Below are positions 1 through 7,401 of a stretch of 7,825 nucleotides of DNA, piece by piece; position 1 is the stretch's first letter; each line of letters begins with the position of its first letter. Under the pieces are notes generated by a model. That model did not search any database. It saw only the letters and a list, made by a program, of their open reading frames with translations, and was not told where the DNA came from. This stretch comes from an uncultured Bacteroidia bacterium (GTDB taxonomy: Bacteria > Bacteroidota > Bacteroidia > Bacteroidales > Prolixibacteraceae), in assembly GCA_903859795.1 (NCBI GenBank), contig CAIOOC010000488.1:1-7825 (forward strand). The letters are read 5' to 3'. The translations under genes and the position numbers were made by a program.

Positions 1-84
1 AATTTTATCTTCTCTCGTGGTATTGATCAGACTCAGCACCCGAATCCTACTACTTACAGAATTGGATTACAATTAAACTTTTAA
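1..84 (+). CDS. SusC-type TonB-dependent outer-membrane transporter, C-terminal end only (partial)
   Basis: The first 84 bases are open in frame 1 and encode the last 27 residues of a protein whose start lies left of the window. The final residues, TYRIGLQLNF, form the typical closing beta-strand of a SusC-like TonB-dependent barrel, alternating hydrophobic and polar and ending in phenylalanine, the usual outer-membrane-protein C-terminal signature. The stop TAA is at 82-84 and the SusD-like gene starts 12 bases later, the invariant susC-susD order. The role, inferred from family and context, is TonB-powered import of oligosaccharides across the outer membrane, with SusD as the lid. The fragment alone is too short for a family call; the neighbour makes it convincing. 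Confidence 0.85.
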   Translation, partial: NFIFSRGIDQTQHPNPTTYRIGLQLNF

Positions 85-96
85 CAGACGACAACC

Positions 97-1662
97 ATGA
101 AAAGGATACTAATATATTCACTACTACTCACTTTACTGTTTGTAGCTTGCAATGAAAAAGTTTTGGATGTAAAAAACGAAAATGCTTACATAGGTTCGAC
201 ATTCTTTACCAATGCCACATCCATCACGGAGGGTTCAACCGCAATGTATACCCCGCTCCTGTACCAGGGAATGTACAGCCGAGAATTCTATTTTATTTTC
301 GACCTTCTTGGCAACGATGCTGAAAAGAACTTCCCGCTTCAAGGTAGCTTACTGCAGTTTCCTATTTATACACACAATGCCAACAGCGGTGAATTGAATT
401 ACCTGTTCAACTCATGCTATAAAATGGTTTTCAGAACCAATTTTGTATTGGATGTGCTCCAAAACTGGAAATCAACTATTCAGTCAGATATCGATTTGAA
501 TAAGAGAATTACAGGTGAAGCCCAATTTCTTCGCTCTCTTGCTTACTTCTGGCTGGTAACCTGTTACGGCGACGTCCCTCTGAAAGAGAAATTGGCTGAC
601 CATTATATCATTGAGTCATCAAGAACCCCTGCTGCTCAGATCTGGACTTCACTGGAAACAACTTTAAAGGCCGCCATCACCAATTTGCCATTATCCTACC
701 CCGATGCAGATTACGGCAGGGTCACTCAGGGTGCCGCAGTTGCTTTACTCGGAAAAGTATACCTGTACGAGAAAAAGTATACCGAAGCTGCGGGCGAGCT
801 GGCATTGCTTAGTGCCGCTCCTTACGATTACGCACTCACTGGAGATGTGGACGATATGTTTGTAAATGACAAGAAAACAAAAGAAACAGTCTTCGCCGTA
901 ATGAATGGTCCCTGGGAAGGGTGGGGCGTTGGAAATGCCTATTATATGTTCGGAGGACAGGAAACGTGGGGTGGCAAATGTACCGTTTCTGACCGTGCTC
1001 AGGAATATGGCATGAACGACTGGTATAATGTTTTAGTTTCCAATGCTCTGGCTAATTCATTCACCTATCCTGATCAGGCTGGCAAAAGCTATACAGACCC
1101 TCGCGCTGCAAAAACATTCTATTCAGCAGCCGGAGCCCAGGGTGGTGACGCTACTTACTGCGACAACTGTCCTGGCGGAGTTATTCAATATGGCGATGCA
1201 TTTAACAAAGGTCAGTTATCCTGGCGCAAATACGAATATTACGAAAACGTCAAGTCGTACGGTGAACCTGAAAGCCCTATCAATGGCCAGGTAATCCGCT
1301 TTGCCGATGTTCTTTTGATGCAGGCTGAAGCTCTGATAGAAAGCAACCAGGTAACAGCCGCTTTACCGTTGATTAATATGGTTCGTGCCCGTTCCGGAGC
1401 GTTTACCTATACTTCTCTTGGAGATCAGGTCAGCGCACGTACAATTGTCAGAAGGGAACGCCAGATCGAACTTGCTGGCGAACAATCGAGATTCTTCGAC
1501 CTTGTTCGTTGGGGAACTCTTGTCACAACGATCAATGCAGAAAAGCAAGCAGCACTTGGGATACAACCAGTGAAGGATTATCATGTACTACTTCCAATTC
1601 CGCAGTCTGAAAGAGATGCCAATCCGGTTTTGAACGCTCAGGTAAAAAACAATTGGAACTAA
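97..1662 (+). CDS. SusD/RagB-family surface glycan-binding lipoprotein
   Basis: This 521-residue protein has a lipoprotein signal: MKR, then a hydrophobic stretch and the lipobox FVAC, with Cys18 as the lipidated residue. Family landmarks appear in order. The RSLAYFWLVTCYGDVPL segment (about 146-162) is typical of the SusD N-terminal helical/TPR part. ALLGKVYLYEKKYTEAA (216-232) is a TPR-like helix pair. The RagB/SusD C-terminal domain contains RFADVLLMQAEAL (401-413), ERQIELAGEQSRFFDLVRWG (454-473) and the closing HVLLPIPQSERDANP (496-510). Length is normal for the family. In known systems SusD caps the SusC barrel on the cell surface and hands over oligosaccharides. It lies 12 bases after susC, so the two are surely co-transcribed. 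The specific ligand cannot be read from sequence. One oddity is a CxxC at Cys355/Cys358 plus Cys295 in the middle of this surface protein. Confidence 0.95.
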   Translation: MKRILIYSLLLTLLFVACNEKVLDVKNENAYIGSTFFTNATSITEGSTAMYTPLLYQGMYSREFYFIFDLLGNDAEKNFPLQGSLLQFPIYTHNANSGELNYLFNSCYKMVFRTNFVLDVLQNWKSTIQSDIDLNKRITGEAQFLRSLAYFWLVTCYGDVPLKEKLADHYIIESSRTPAAQIWTSLETTLKAAITNLPLSYPDADYGRVTQGAAVALLGKVYLYEKKYTEAAGELALLSAAPYDYALTGDVDDMFVNDKKTKETVFAVMNGPWEGWGVGNAYYMFGGQETWGGKCTVSDRAQEYGMNDWYNVLVSNALANSFTYPDQAGKSYTDPRAAKTFYSAAGAQGGDATYCDNCPGGVIQYGDAFNKGQLSWRKYEYYENVKSYGEPESPINGQVIRFADVLLMQAEALIESNQVTAALPLINMVRARSGAFTYTSLGDQVSARTIVRRERQIELAGEQSRFFDLVRWGTLVTTINAEKQAALGIQPVKDYHVLLPIPQSERDANPVLNAQVKNNWN

Positions 1663-1701
1663 GAATTACAATCTAATTCGTTTTAATTCGAATGAAAAAT
1701 A

Positions 1702-1738
1702 ATAAAACGCCATCAAATTCTGATGGCGTTTTATCTTT
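1702..1738 (+). terminator. Strong intrinsic terminator after the susCD unit
   Basis: A perfect 14-bp inverted repeat (1702-1715 pairs with 1721-1734) encloses a 5-base loop AATTC. The stem core is CGCCATCA/TGATGGCG flanked by an A-run on the left and a T-rich run on the right (TTTTATCTTT). It starts 40 bases after the SusD stop. The A/T flanks mean it could terminate from either direction, but no minus-strand gene is visible to use it. It separates susCD transcription from the downstream enzyme genes, or attenuates read-through into them. Confidence 0.85.
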
Positions 1739-1974
1739 AATTCATACTCTATAACACGCTTAAGGCTACAGATAATCAGCTTACTTTCTGTGTGTTAATG
1801 CTGCAAAGTTGGCTTCCGGCTACTGACTGCCTGCTTGAATACCTCAGCATGGGAGAATTTTCTTCATAACCCTTTTTCAGAATAGGGAGACTATCTTCCA
1901 AGAGAGAGCTGCCAGTTGCCAAATGCTAGTTGCAATTTGAGGAAATATTCAGAATTAAAAATATAAACATCTAA
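1739..1974. other. Gene-free spacer between the susD terminator and the GH5 gene
   Basis: Together with the terminator this makes a gap of 312 bases. I find no convincing coding frame and no exact Bacteroidota -7 box (TAnnTTTG). A direct repeat of AGTTGC occurs at 1914-1919 and 1928-1933, 14 bases apart, and could be a binding site or chance. A promoter for the GH5 gene is expected here because a strong terminator lies upstream, but I cannot place it. Confidence 0.5.
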
Positions 1975-3159
1975 ATGCCAAAAAATAAACTAATGAAAAC
2001 CATTCCAATCAACAGACGTTCATTTTTAAAAACCGCTGGAGCTGCATCAGCCTTAGTAGGAATATCAGGTAAATTGGCATTATCCTCAGTCCCTGGTACC
2101 AAAATTTCAAATCCCCTGCCACGCTGGCGGGGCTTCAATCTGCTCGACTATTTTGGGCCAACCCCACCTGTAGAGCACTTATCATATACAACATCCGAAG
2201 ACGATTTTAAATGGATGGCAGAATGGGGATTTGATTTCGTACGAATTCCTATGGCCTATCCAAGGTACATTCAATACGATCGCACGAAAGATGTTACACC
2301 CGACGAGGTGTTAAATATCGACTGGAAAGTTGTAGAGGAAATTGTACAACTTATTGAACTTGCCAATAAATATAAATTGCATGTTAGCCTCGATTTACAC
2401 CGAGCTCCCGGATATTGCGTAAATGCAGGATTTAATGAGCCTTATAATCTTTGGAAAGATGAGACCGCTCAACATGCATTTAAATTTCATTGGGAGATGT
2501 GGGCAAAAAGGCTCAAAGAATTTACCCGCGATCAGGTAAGTTTCGATCTGGTCAATGAACCCAGTATGCGCGAAAATATGAATGATCAGTTTGGCAGTCG
2601 TGATACTGTACCAGGAGCAATTTACCGAAAAGTAGCTAAGGAGACAACCGAAGTTATCAGAAAGTATAATTCCGCAAGAATCGTTGTAGCGGATGGTAAT
2701 GATGTTGGGTCTTCGGTCATTCCGGAGATTACCGATCTGGAAATTGCTCAAAGCTGCCGGGGTTATTTTCCGCACTATATCTCCCATTACCGGGCACCAT
2801 GGGTGTATAAAAATCCGGATAACGCCCCTATGCCTGTCTGGCCCGGAACAATTGACAACAAATATTTTGGCCGCGAATCGCTCGAGAAATTCTACGCTCC
2901 CTGGATTGAACTTGTAAAAAAAGGTGTTGGTGTTCATTGCGGAGAATGTGGCTGCTGGCGCGAAACACCTCATAATGTATTGATAGCCTGGTTTTCAGAC
3001 GTACTGGATATCCTTACCCAAAACGGCATCGGATATGCACTCTGGAACTTCAGGGGTGATTTTGGAATTCTTGATTCCGGACGAAAAGATATCGAATACG
3101 AAAATTGGCATGGCCATAAGCTTGATCGTAAAATGCTGACAATGCTTCAAAAGTACTAA
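1975..3159 (+). CDS. Tat-exported GH5-family (clan GH-A) glycoside hydrolase, cellulase/beta-glycanase-like
   Basis: A 394-residue retaining (beta/alpha)8-barrel glycosidase. The N-terminus carries NRRSFLK (13-19), a near-ideal twin-arginine motif, followed by an alanine-rich hydrophobic stretch. Export of the folded protein through Tat is therefore predicted. The start could also be the second ATG at 1993 (Met7), which leaves the Tat signal intact; neither has a clear Shine-Dalgarno. GH5 landmarks in order are WRGFNLLDYF (51-60), GFDFVRIP (85-92), SLDLHRAPG (138-146), FDLVNEPS (190-197) with Glu195 as predicted acid/base, HYR (271-273), HCGECG (321-326) with Glu324 as predicted nucleophile, and YALWNFRGDFGILDSGR (354-370) containing the conserved substrate-stacking Trp357. 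The subfamily and substrate are not recognised. Three cysteines (322, 325, 327) crowd the nucleophile. It stands alone between two gaps, so it probably has its own promoter. Confidence 0.88.
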   Translation: MPKNKLMKTIPINRRSFLKTAGAASALVGISGKLALSSVPGTKISNPLPRWRGFNLLDYFGPTPPVEHLSYTTSEDDFKWMAEWGFDFVRIPMAYPRYIQYDRTKDVTPDEVLNIDWKVVEEIVQLIELANKYKLHVSLDLHRAPGYCVNAGFNEPYNLWKDETAQHAFKFHWEMWAKRLKEFTRDQVSFDLVNEPSMRENMNDQFGSRDTVPGAIYRKVAKETTEVIRKYNSARIVVADGNDVGSSVIPEITDLEIAQSCRGYFPHYISHYRAPWVYKNPDNAPMPVWPGTIDNKYFGRESLEKFYAPWIELVKKGVGVHCGECGCWRETPHNVLIAWFSDVLDILTQNGIGYALWNFRGDFGILDSGRKDIEYENWHGHKLDRKMLTMLQKY

Positions 3160-3305
3160 CAGAATCCAACCTAAATCATTCATTGATATCTTCAACTTAT
3201 TGTATATTAATATCTTATGATCTCTAATACAACGCATTTTAAACTTTGCTACTTTTAGAACTCCTTTATAACTCTATTTAATTGCCTTACTTTAAACACT
3301 CAAAG

Positions 3306-3316
3306 GTGCAGAGCAC
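3306..3316. promoter_or_regulatory. Candidate operator, left palindrome upstream of the GH28-like gene
   Basis: GTGC-AGA-GCAC is an 11-bp inverted repeat with 4-bp arms and a 3-base centre. It matches the architecture of the second palindrome at 3360-3370 (GTAC-AGT-GTAC). The centres are 54 bases apart, close to five helical turns. Function as a regulator-binding site is inference only. Confidence 0.3.
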
Positions 3317-3358
3317 TGTTTAAATTTATAGTACCGGGATTAATATGGATTCGAACAA

Positions 3359-3371
3359 GGTACAGTGTACC
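3359..3371. promoter_or_regulatory. Candidate operator, right palindrome upstream of the GH28-like gene
   Basis: GGTACA-G-TGTACC is a perfect 13-bp palindrome with 6-bp arms and a single central base, 54 bases before the GH28-like ATG. A related but weaker palindrome sits 54 bases further upstream. A GTAC half-site also occurs at 3331-3334. Position and symmetry fit a dimeric regulator site controlling the GH28-GH78 unit, but no regulator gene is in the window. It could instead be a short hairpin in the leader RNA. Confidence 0.35.
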
Positions 3372-3425
3372 GCAATATCTTCTTTGATGAATTGTTTCAG
3401 CTTATTGATCTTTTAAAAAAAATAC

Positions 3426-4859
3426 ATGAGAAAAATACTGTTAATTGCCTCCTTGTTTCTTAGCATCTGCTCTTTCGGCCAGGTTACAACCTGGAAAACA
3501 CCTGAAGGTTTTGCGTCTGAAAAATTCTACCAGGTCAAAGTTAATGGAACCCGTATACCTGTTTTTGATACTCCAATAGCTTCGTACGCTATTTTCGATT
3601 TTTCAGCAGAGGCAGAAGTTGAAATTAATACAATGTTCGATGTGCGCTGGGTTGATATCCGTCCTTTACGAACCGGATTAAAACCTGAATATACCGGCGA
3701 TAATTCATTCCATTTTAAGATGAAGAATCCGGAAAACCTAAGTATTGAACTCAACGGAAGGATCAGACAGCAGCCTCTTTTTATCTTGACTGGTAAACCC
3801 GAAATATCACGACCTATAAAATCAGACAAAAATGTCATTTGGTTCGAAGGCGGAAAGCTCTATAAAGATGTTAAACTTGAATTAAAGGATAATCAAACAG
3901 TTTATATCGAAGGCGGAGCAGTTATCCAGGGATACATTTTTGCAACTGGAAAAAAGAACATCAAAATATGCGGAAGGGGAATCATAGATGGCTCGCTCAA
4001 CAAAAACCTGGCAGAAAACAAAAATCGTTTTATTAGCCTGACAGACTGCGAAGGAATTACCATTGAGGACATTACGCTCCATAATGGGACGACATGGCAG
4101 ATCGCTCTTTTTCATTGCAATAAGGCAGAGATTAACCGGGTAAAAATTGTCAGCGAAAGTGGAAGTGACGATGGGATGGATATTTTCCGTTGCACCAATG
4201 TCGTTGTTGACGGTGTTTTTGCTCATACTAAGGACGATTGCATCGCGATAAAATCTGGTGGAAAATATTCTTCAAGCTATCCCACAGATAATATTCTGGT
4301 AAAAAACTGCACCTTCTGGAATTCCATTTGGGGTAATGCCATTGAGATTGGGTTTGAACTTTACTCCAATGAAGTGAAGAATATCCGTTTCGAAAATATC
4401 GATGTAATCCATGTGGAGGATGGCGCAACTATGAGTATCCACAATGCCGGCCAGGCACATGTTCATAATGTCGTTTTTGAGAATATACGAGTCGAAGACA
4501 GCCGACAAAAGCTCTTTGATGTCGCTATCTTCTTTTCTCAGTGGGGTCCCGACGGAATCCAGGATCCAGAGTTTATTAAGAAAAACTACCTTAGTGGTGC
4601 CTGGGACGGCGTACAAAAAATTCCTGAAGGCAAAGAGGCCTATCACAGACAGTTCAGGGGAACAATAAGTGATATTGTTTTCAAAGATATACAGGTTCTT
4701 GGTGGATTACTCCCCTTCTCGGTGTTCCATGGATTCGACAAAGAGAAGAATGTTTCCGGGATCACAATTGAAAACCTGACTTATATGGGTAAAAAATTGA
4801 CCGATATCGAAGGTTCTAAAATCAGAAAGCAGAATACCGAAAATTTGATTATTAAATAA
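3426..4859 (+). CDS. GH28-like (clan GH-N) right-handed parallel beta-helix glycoside hydrolase
   Basis: A 477-residue secreted protein. The Sec signal peptide is MRKILLIASLFLSICSFG, with cleavage likely before or just after Gln19. Residues about 25-130 form an all-beta N-terminal domain (VNGTRIPVFDTP at 39-50, VDIRPL at 76-81), as often precedes the helix in clan GH-N proteins, including GH49 dextranases. The parallel beta-helix begins near 155 (YIEGGAVIQG, 160-169; GRGIIDGS, 183-190). Repeating ITIEDITLHN-type coils carry the acidic centre SDDGMDIF (247-254) and KDDCIAIKSG (269-278). Asp252, Asp270 and Asp271 are the likely catalytic acids. The classical polygalacturonase NTD and GHG motifs are absent; GNAIEIGFE (303-311) stands where GHG would be expected. 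It is therefore GH28-like rather than a proven polygalacturonase. It leads a two-gene unit with the GH78-like gene. Its substrate is probably a uronic-acid or rhamnose-containing glycan, by context. Confidence 0.85.
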   Translation: MRKILLIASLFLSICSFGQVTTWKTPEGFASEKFYQVKVNGTRIPVFDTPIASYAIFDFSAEAEVEINTMFDVRWVDIRPLRTGLKPEYTGDNSFHFKMKNPENLSIELNGRIRQQPLFILTGKPEISRPIKSDKNVIWFEGGKLYKDVKLELKDNQTVYIEGGAVIQGYIFATGKKNIKICGRGIIDGSLNKNLAENKNRFISLTDCEGITIEDITLHNGTTWQIALFHCNKAEINRVKIVSESGSDDGMDIFRCTNVVVDGVFAHTKDDCIAIKSGGKYSSSYPTDNILVKNCTFWNSIWGNAIEIGFELYSNEVKNIRFENIDVIHVEDGATMSIHNAGQAHVHNVVFENIRVEDSRQKLFDVAIFFSQWGPDGIQDPEFIKKNYLSGAWDGVQKIPEGKEAYHRQFRGTISDIVFKDIQVLGGLLPFSVFHGFDKEKNVSGITIENLTYMGKKLTDIEGSKIRKQNTENLIIK

Positions 4860-4880
4860 GTGGTTGGAAACATTAATAAA

Positions 4881-7274
4881 ATGAACCTGAAAAATATATT
4901 GATCTGTCTGATTATATCCCTATCTATGTCTGTTTCGACAGATGGTCAGGATATAAAATGGACTGCCCAATGGATTATGCATCCGACAGCAGAACCACAG
5001 GCTTATGCTGTTATTTTGTTCCGGAAAAATTTTGATCTTTCATCAATACCTGAAAAATTTGTAGTTCACCTTTCGGCTGACAATCACTATCGCCTGTTTG
5101 TGAATGGACAGTATATTTTGAGGGGACCGGCTCGAGGAGACATTTCACATTGGTTTTACGAAACAATTGACATTTCCCAATATCTTCAGACCGGGAAAAA
5201 TACAATTGCTGCTGAAGTTGTCAACTGGGGGCCAAAACGCTCATTCACTTACTTTTCGCAAATGACTTCGTTTATTTTACAAGGTGATTCTGAGGCTGAA
5301 AAGGTGGTGAACACATCGGGAGGAAGTTGGAAATGTCTACAGAATGAAGCTTATTCTCCTAAGATAGTGGAATGGATGACCGACCGGCGTACCATCGATT
5401 TTGGCCTCTATGTGGGCAATCCGACCGACAGCATCCGTGCCGACAAGTATCCATGGGGATGGGAAACCACTTCCTATGACGATTCCAAATGGCTGCCTGC
5501 CAAATGGTGCGACATTGCGGGAGGCCGTGAACAACAATTTGCCGGAGGCATTTTATATGGTGGAGGTAAGCTGCTTATTCCAAGAAGAACAGGAATTCTT
5601 AAAGAAACAAATGTGTCTTTCACAACTGTTAGAATATCTTCAGGTATCGATAAGAATGAAGACTTCATCCACGGGAAAGGCAGCCTTAATATACCGGCAA
5701 AGCAAAAAATCAGCATACTGATCGATCAAACCTTCGAAACAATGGGATATCCCGAAATGTTGGTCAGTGGTGGAAAAGATGCACATATTCAGGCCATGTA
5801 TTCCGAAAATATGATTGTCAAAAATCATGCGCCAAAGGGAAACAGAAACGATATAGAAGGTAAAATATTAGTTGGGATAAAGGATGTCTTTATTGCGGAT
5901 GGCGGTAAAAATCGTTTGTTTAAGCCAACCTACATCCGTGCCTTCAGATACATTCAATTGGATATTGAGACGAAGGATGAGCCTCTTGTCATTGAAAAAT
6001 ACTACCAGATTGTATGTAATGCACCGATTGAATTGAAAGCAAAACTCGAAACCGGTAATCCGCAAATCGACTGGATGATCGATGCTGGTTGGCGGACTGC
6101 CAGCATTTGCGCACAGGACATGCTGATTTCGGATGCAGCTTACGAACAAATGCAATATACTGGTGATTCTCGCGTTCACAACCTTTCACTGCTCACACTT
6201 TCAGGTGATGATCGCCTCACACGCAATGCCTTGATTCAATTCGATCAATCACGCATCCCCGAAGGTCTTACCTATGCCTGTTATCCTAATCCTTTCCACC
6301 TGATCATACCTTCCTACTCTCTGATCTGGATCGATCAGCTGCATGATTACATGATGTGGAAAGATGACAAAGCATTCATCTCGCAATTCGAACTTGGAAT
6401 CGGAAACGTACTTTTCTGGTTTGAGCAAAAAATGCAACCTAATGGATTGATGGGCAAAATGGATTGGTGGGGGGCGCTGGCCTGGCCACGTCATTATAAA
6501 AACGGAGAACCGCCAACTGTTTACGAAGGGAATAACACGCTTTATTCGCTCCATTATGCCTACACACTACGCCATGCAGCCGATATTTTTGAATACTTAG
6601 GCAAAACGGCTCAAACAACACAATACCGAAACCGGGCTGATCAGATTTGCAAAGCGGTTAATCAGCTATGCAAAAACCTGGATGGATTTTATACCGAATC
6701 GCCTGATAATAAACAGGTCAGCCAGATTACCAATATTCTGGCCATTCTGGCAGAAGCCACAACCAGGGATAATGCAAAAACTTTGATGAAAAAACTTCTG
6801 GAACCGAAGGATTGGTTTGGTCAGGTTGATTTATTCCTCCACCTTTACCTGTTCGAAGCTATGGACAAAACCGGTTTTAACGATCAATTTTTGCGGGAAA
6901 CTTCAGAATGGCAACTGATGAAAGAACGTGGTATGAGCACTTTTGCCGAAGTTCCGCTCGAATGGGGCGAAGAAAATCAGCGCTCTGAGTGTCATCCGTG
7001 GAGTACCGCACCTGATTATTTTTTCTTCCGGACAGTGTGTGGTATTCAACCGACTTCTGCAGGACATAAAACAGTTGAAATTGCTCCTTCTTTTGGAGAA
7101 TTAAACCGTATAAAAGCTGTTTATCCCCACCATTCAGGAAATATTGAGCTGGATCTGACGCGAAGCGGACTCAATGTGGAAGGTACTGTAACTGTTCCTG
7201 CAGGAATGAAAGTCACCTTTATCCTTGGTGATAAAAGGAAGGAACTAAAGGCTGGAAAACAATATATTAACTGA
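4881..7274 (+). CDS. GH78-like alpha-L-rhamnosidase family protein
   Basis: I start this 797-residue protein at the ATG at 4881. It begins a clean signal peptide (MNLKNILICLIISLSMSVSTDGQ), whereas an in-frame GTG at 4860, directly abutting the previous stop, would put polar residues before it. The N-terminal beta-domains include LSADNHYRLFVNGQ (64-77) and ARGDISHWFYETIDIS (84-99), characteristic of bacterial rhamnosidase N-domains. The (alpha/alpha)6-barrel spans roughly 390-715. It holds SDAAYEQMQYTGDSR (417-431), with Glu422 as predicted general acid and Asp418/Asp429 as partners, and TFAEVPLEWGEENQRSECHPW (687-707), with Glu690 as candidate base. GIQPTSAGHKTVEIAP begins the usual C-terminal beta-sandwich. 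Length is normal. It follows the GH28-like gene by 21 bases, so the two are probably co-transcribed. The expected reaction is inverting release of terminal alpha-L-rhamnose, in the periplasm. The acid motif is variant (no CPxR), so other sugars are possible. Confidence 0.85.
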   Translation: MNLKNILICLIISLSMSVSTDGQDIKWTAQWIMHPTAEPQAYAVILFRKNFDLSSIPEKFVVHLSADNHYRLFVNGQYILRGPARGDISHWFYETIDISQYLQTGKNTIAAEVVNWGPKRSFTYFSQMTSFILQGDSEAEKVVNTSGGSWKCLQNEAYSPKIVEWMTDRRTIDFGLYVGNPTDSIRADKYPWGWETTSYDDSKWLPAKWCDIAGGREQQFAGGILYGGGKLLIPRRTGILKETNVSFTTVRISSGIDKNEDFIHGKGSLNIPAKQKISILIDQTFETMGYPEMLVSGGKDAHIQAMYSENMIVKNHAPKGNRNDIEGKILVGIKDVFIADGGKNRLFKPTYIRAFRYIQLDIETKDEPLVIEKYYQIVCNAPIELKAKLETGNPQIDWMIDAGWRTASICAQDMLISDAAYEQMQYTGDSRVHNLSLLTLSGDDRLTRNALIQFDQSRIPEGLTYACYPNPFHLIIPSYSLIWIDQLHDYMMWKDDKAFISQFELGIGNVLFWFEQKMQPNGLMGKMDWWGALAWPRHYKNGEPPTVYEGNNTLYSLHYAYTLRHAADIFEYLGKTAQTTQYRNRADQICKAVNQLCKNLDGFYTESPDNKQVSQITNILAILAEATTRDNAKTLMKKLLEPKDWFGQVDLFLHLYLFEAMDKTGFNDQFLRETSEWQLMKERGMSTFAEVPLEWGEENQRSECHPWSTAPDYFFFRTVCGIQPTSAGHKTVEIAPSFGELNRIKAVYPHHSGNIELDLTRSGLNVEGTVTVPAGMKVTFILGDKRKELKAGKQYIN

Positions 7275-7298
7275 TCTAATCTAAATTTATCAGGATGA

Positions 7299-7350
7299 AA
7301 CCCTCATGAATTTACATTCACAAATTGCTATGCATAAATTAATGAGGGTT
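7299..7350 (+). terminator. Long-stem hairpin after the GH78-like gene (weak terminator or leader structure)
   Basis: AACCCTCAT (7299-7307) pairs perfectly with ATGAGGGTT (7342-7350). After one mismatch the stem continues with AATTT (7309-7313) against AAATT (7336-7340), around a 22-base loop. It lies 25 bases after the stop codon. No T-run follows (CCACAAGG), so it is not a classical rho-independent terminator. It may be a processing, stabilising or attenuation structure between this gene and the next. Confidence 0.45.
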
Positions 7351-7401
7351 CCACAAGGATCAATAATCTAAATATTAGTAAGTTAATTAAAATTTATACG
7401 T

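Noticed and set aside
1914..1935. Direct repeat of AGTTGC before the GH5 gene as an operator
   Set aside because: Six bases repeated twice in an AT-rich spacer is within chance; recorded only in the spacer description.
2395..2973. A 192-codon open frame on the minus strand
   Set aside because: It lies entirely opposite the well-supported GH5 gene, has no recognisable domain or signal, and its composition looks like an antisense shadow.
3240..3255. TAAACTTTG as a Bacteroidota -7 promoter box
   Set aside because: The spacing inside the box is one base too long compared with TAnnTTTG, and no TTG -33 element lies at the right distance.
3426..4859. Calling the beta-helix enzyme an endo-polygalacturonase or a GH49 dextranase
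   Set aside because: The GHG and NTD motifs of polygalacturonases are missing, and the resemblance to GH49 is limited to domain order. Only GH28-like, clan GH-N is supported.
4860..4880. GTG start for the GH78-like gene, touching the previous stop codon
   Set aside because: The ATG at 4881 begins a clean signal peptide, and the GTG version adds seven residues before it. A start at GTG is possible but less likely.
7306..7374. A 22-codon small frame (ATG at 7306) between the last two genes
   Set aside because: It overlaps the hairpin, has no ribosome-binding site and no recognisable product; length is compatible with chance.
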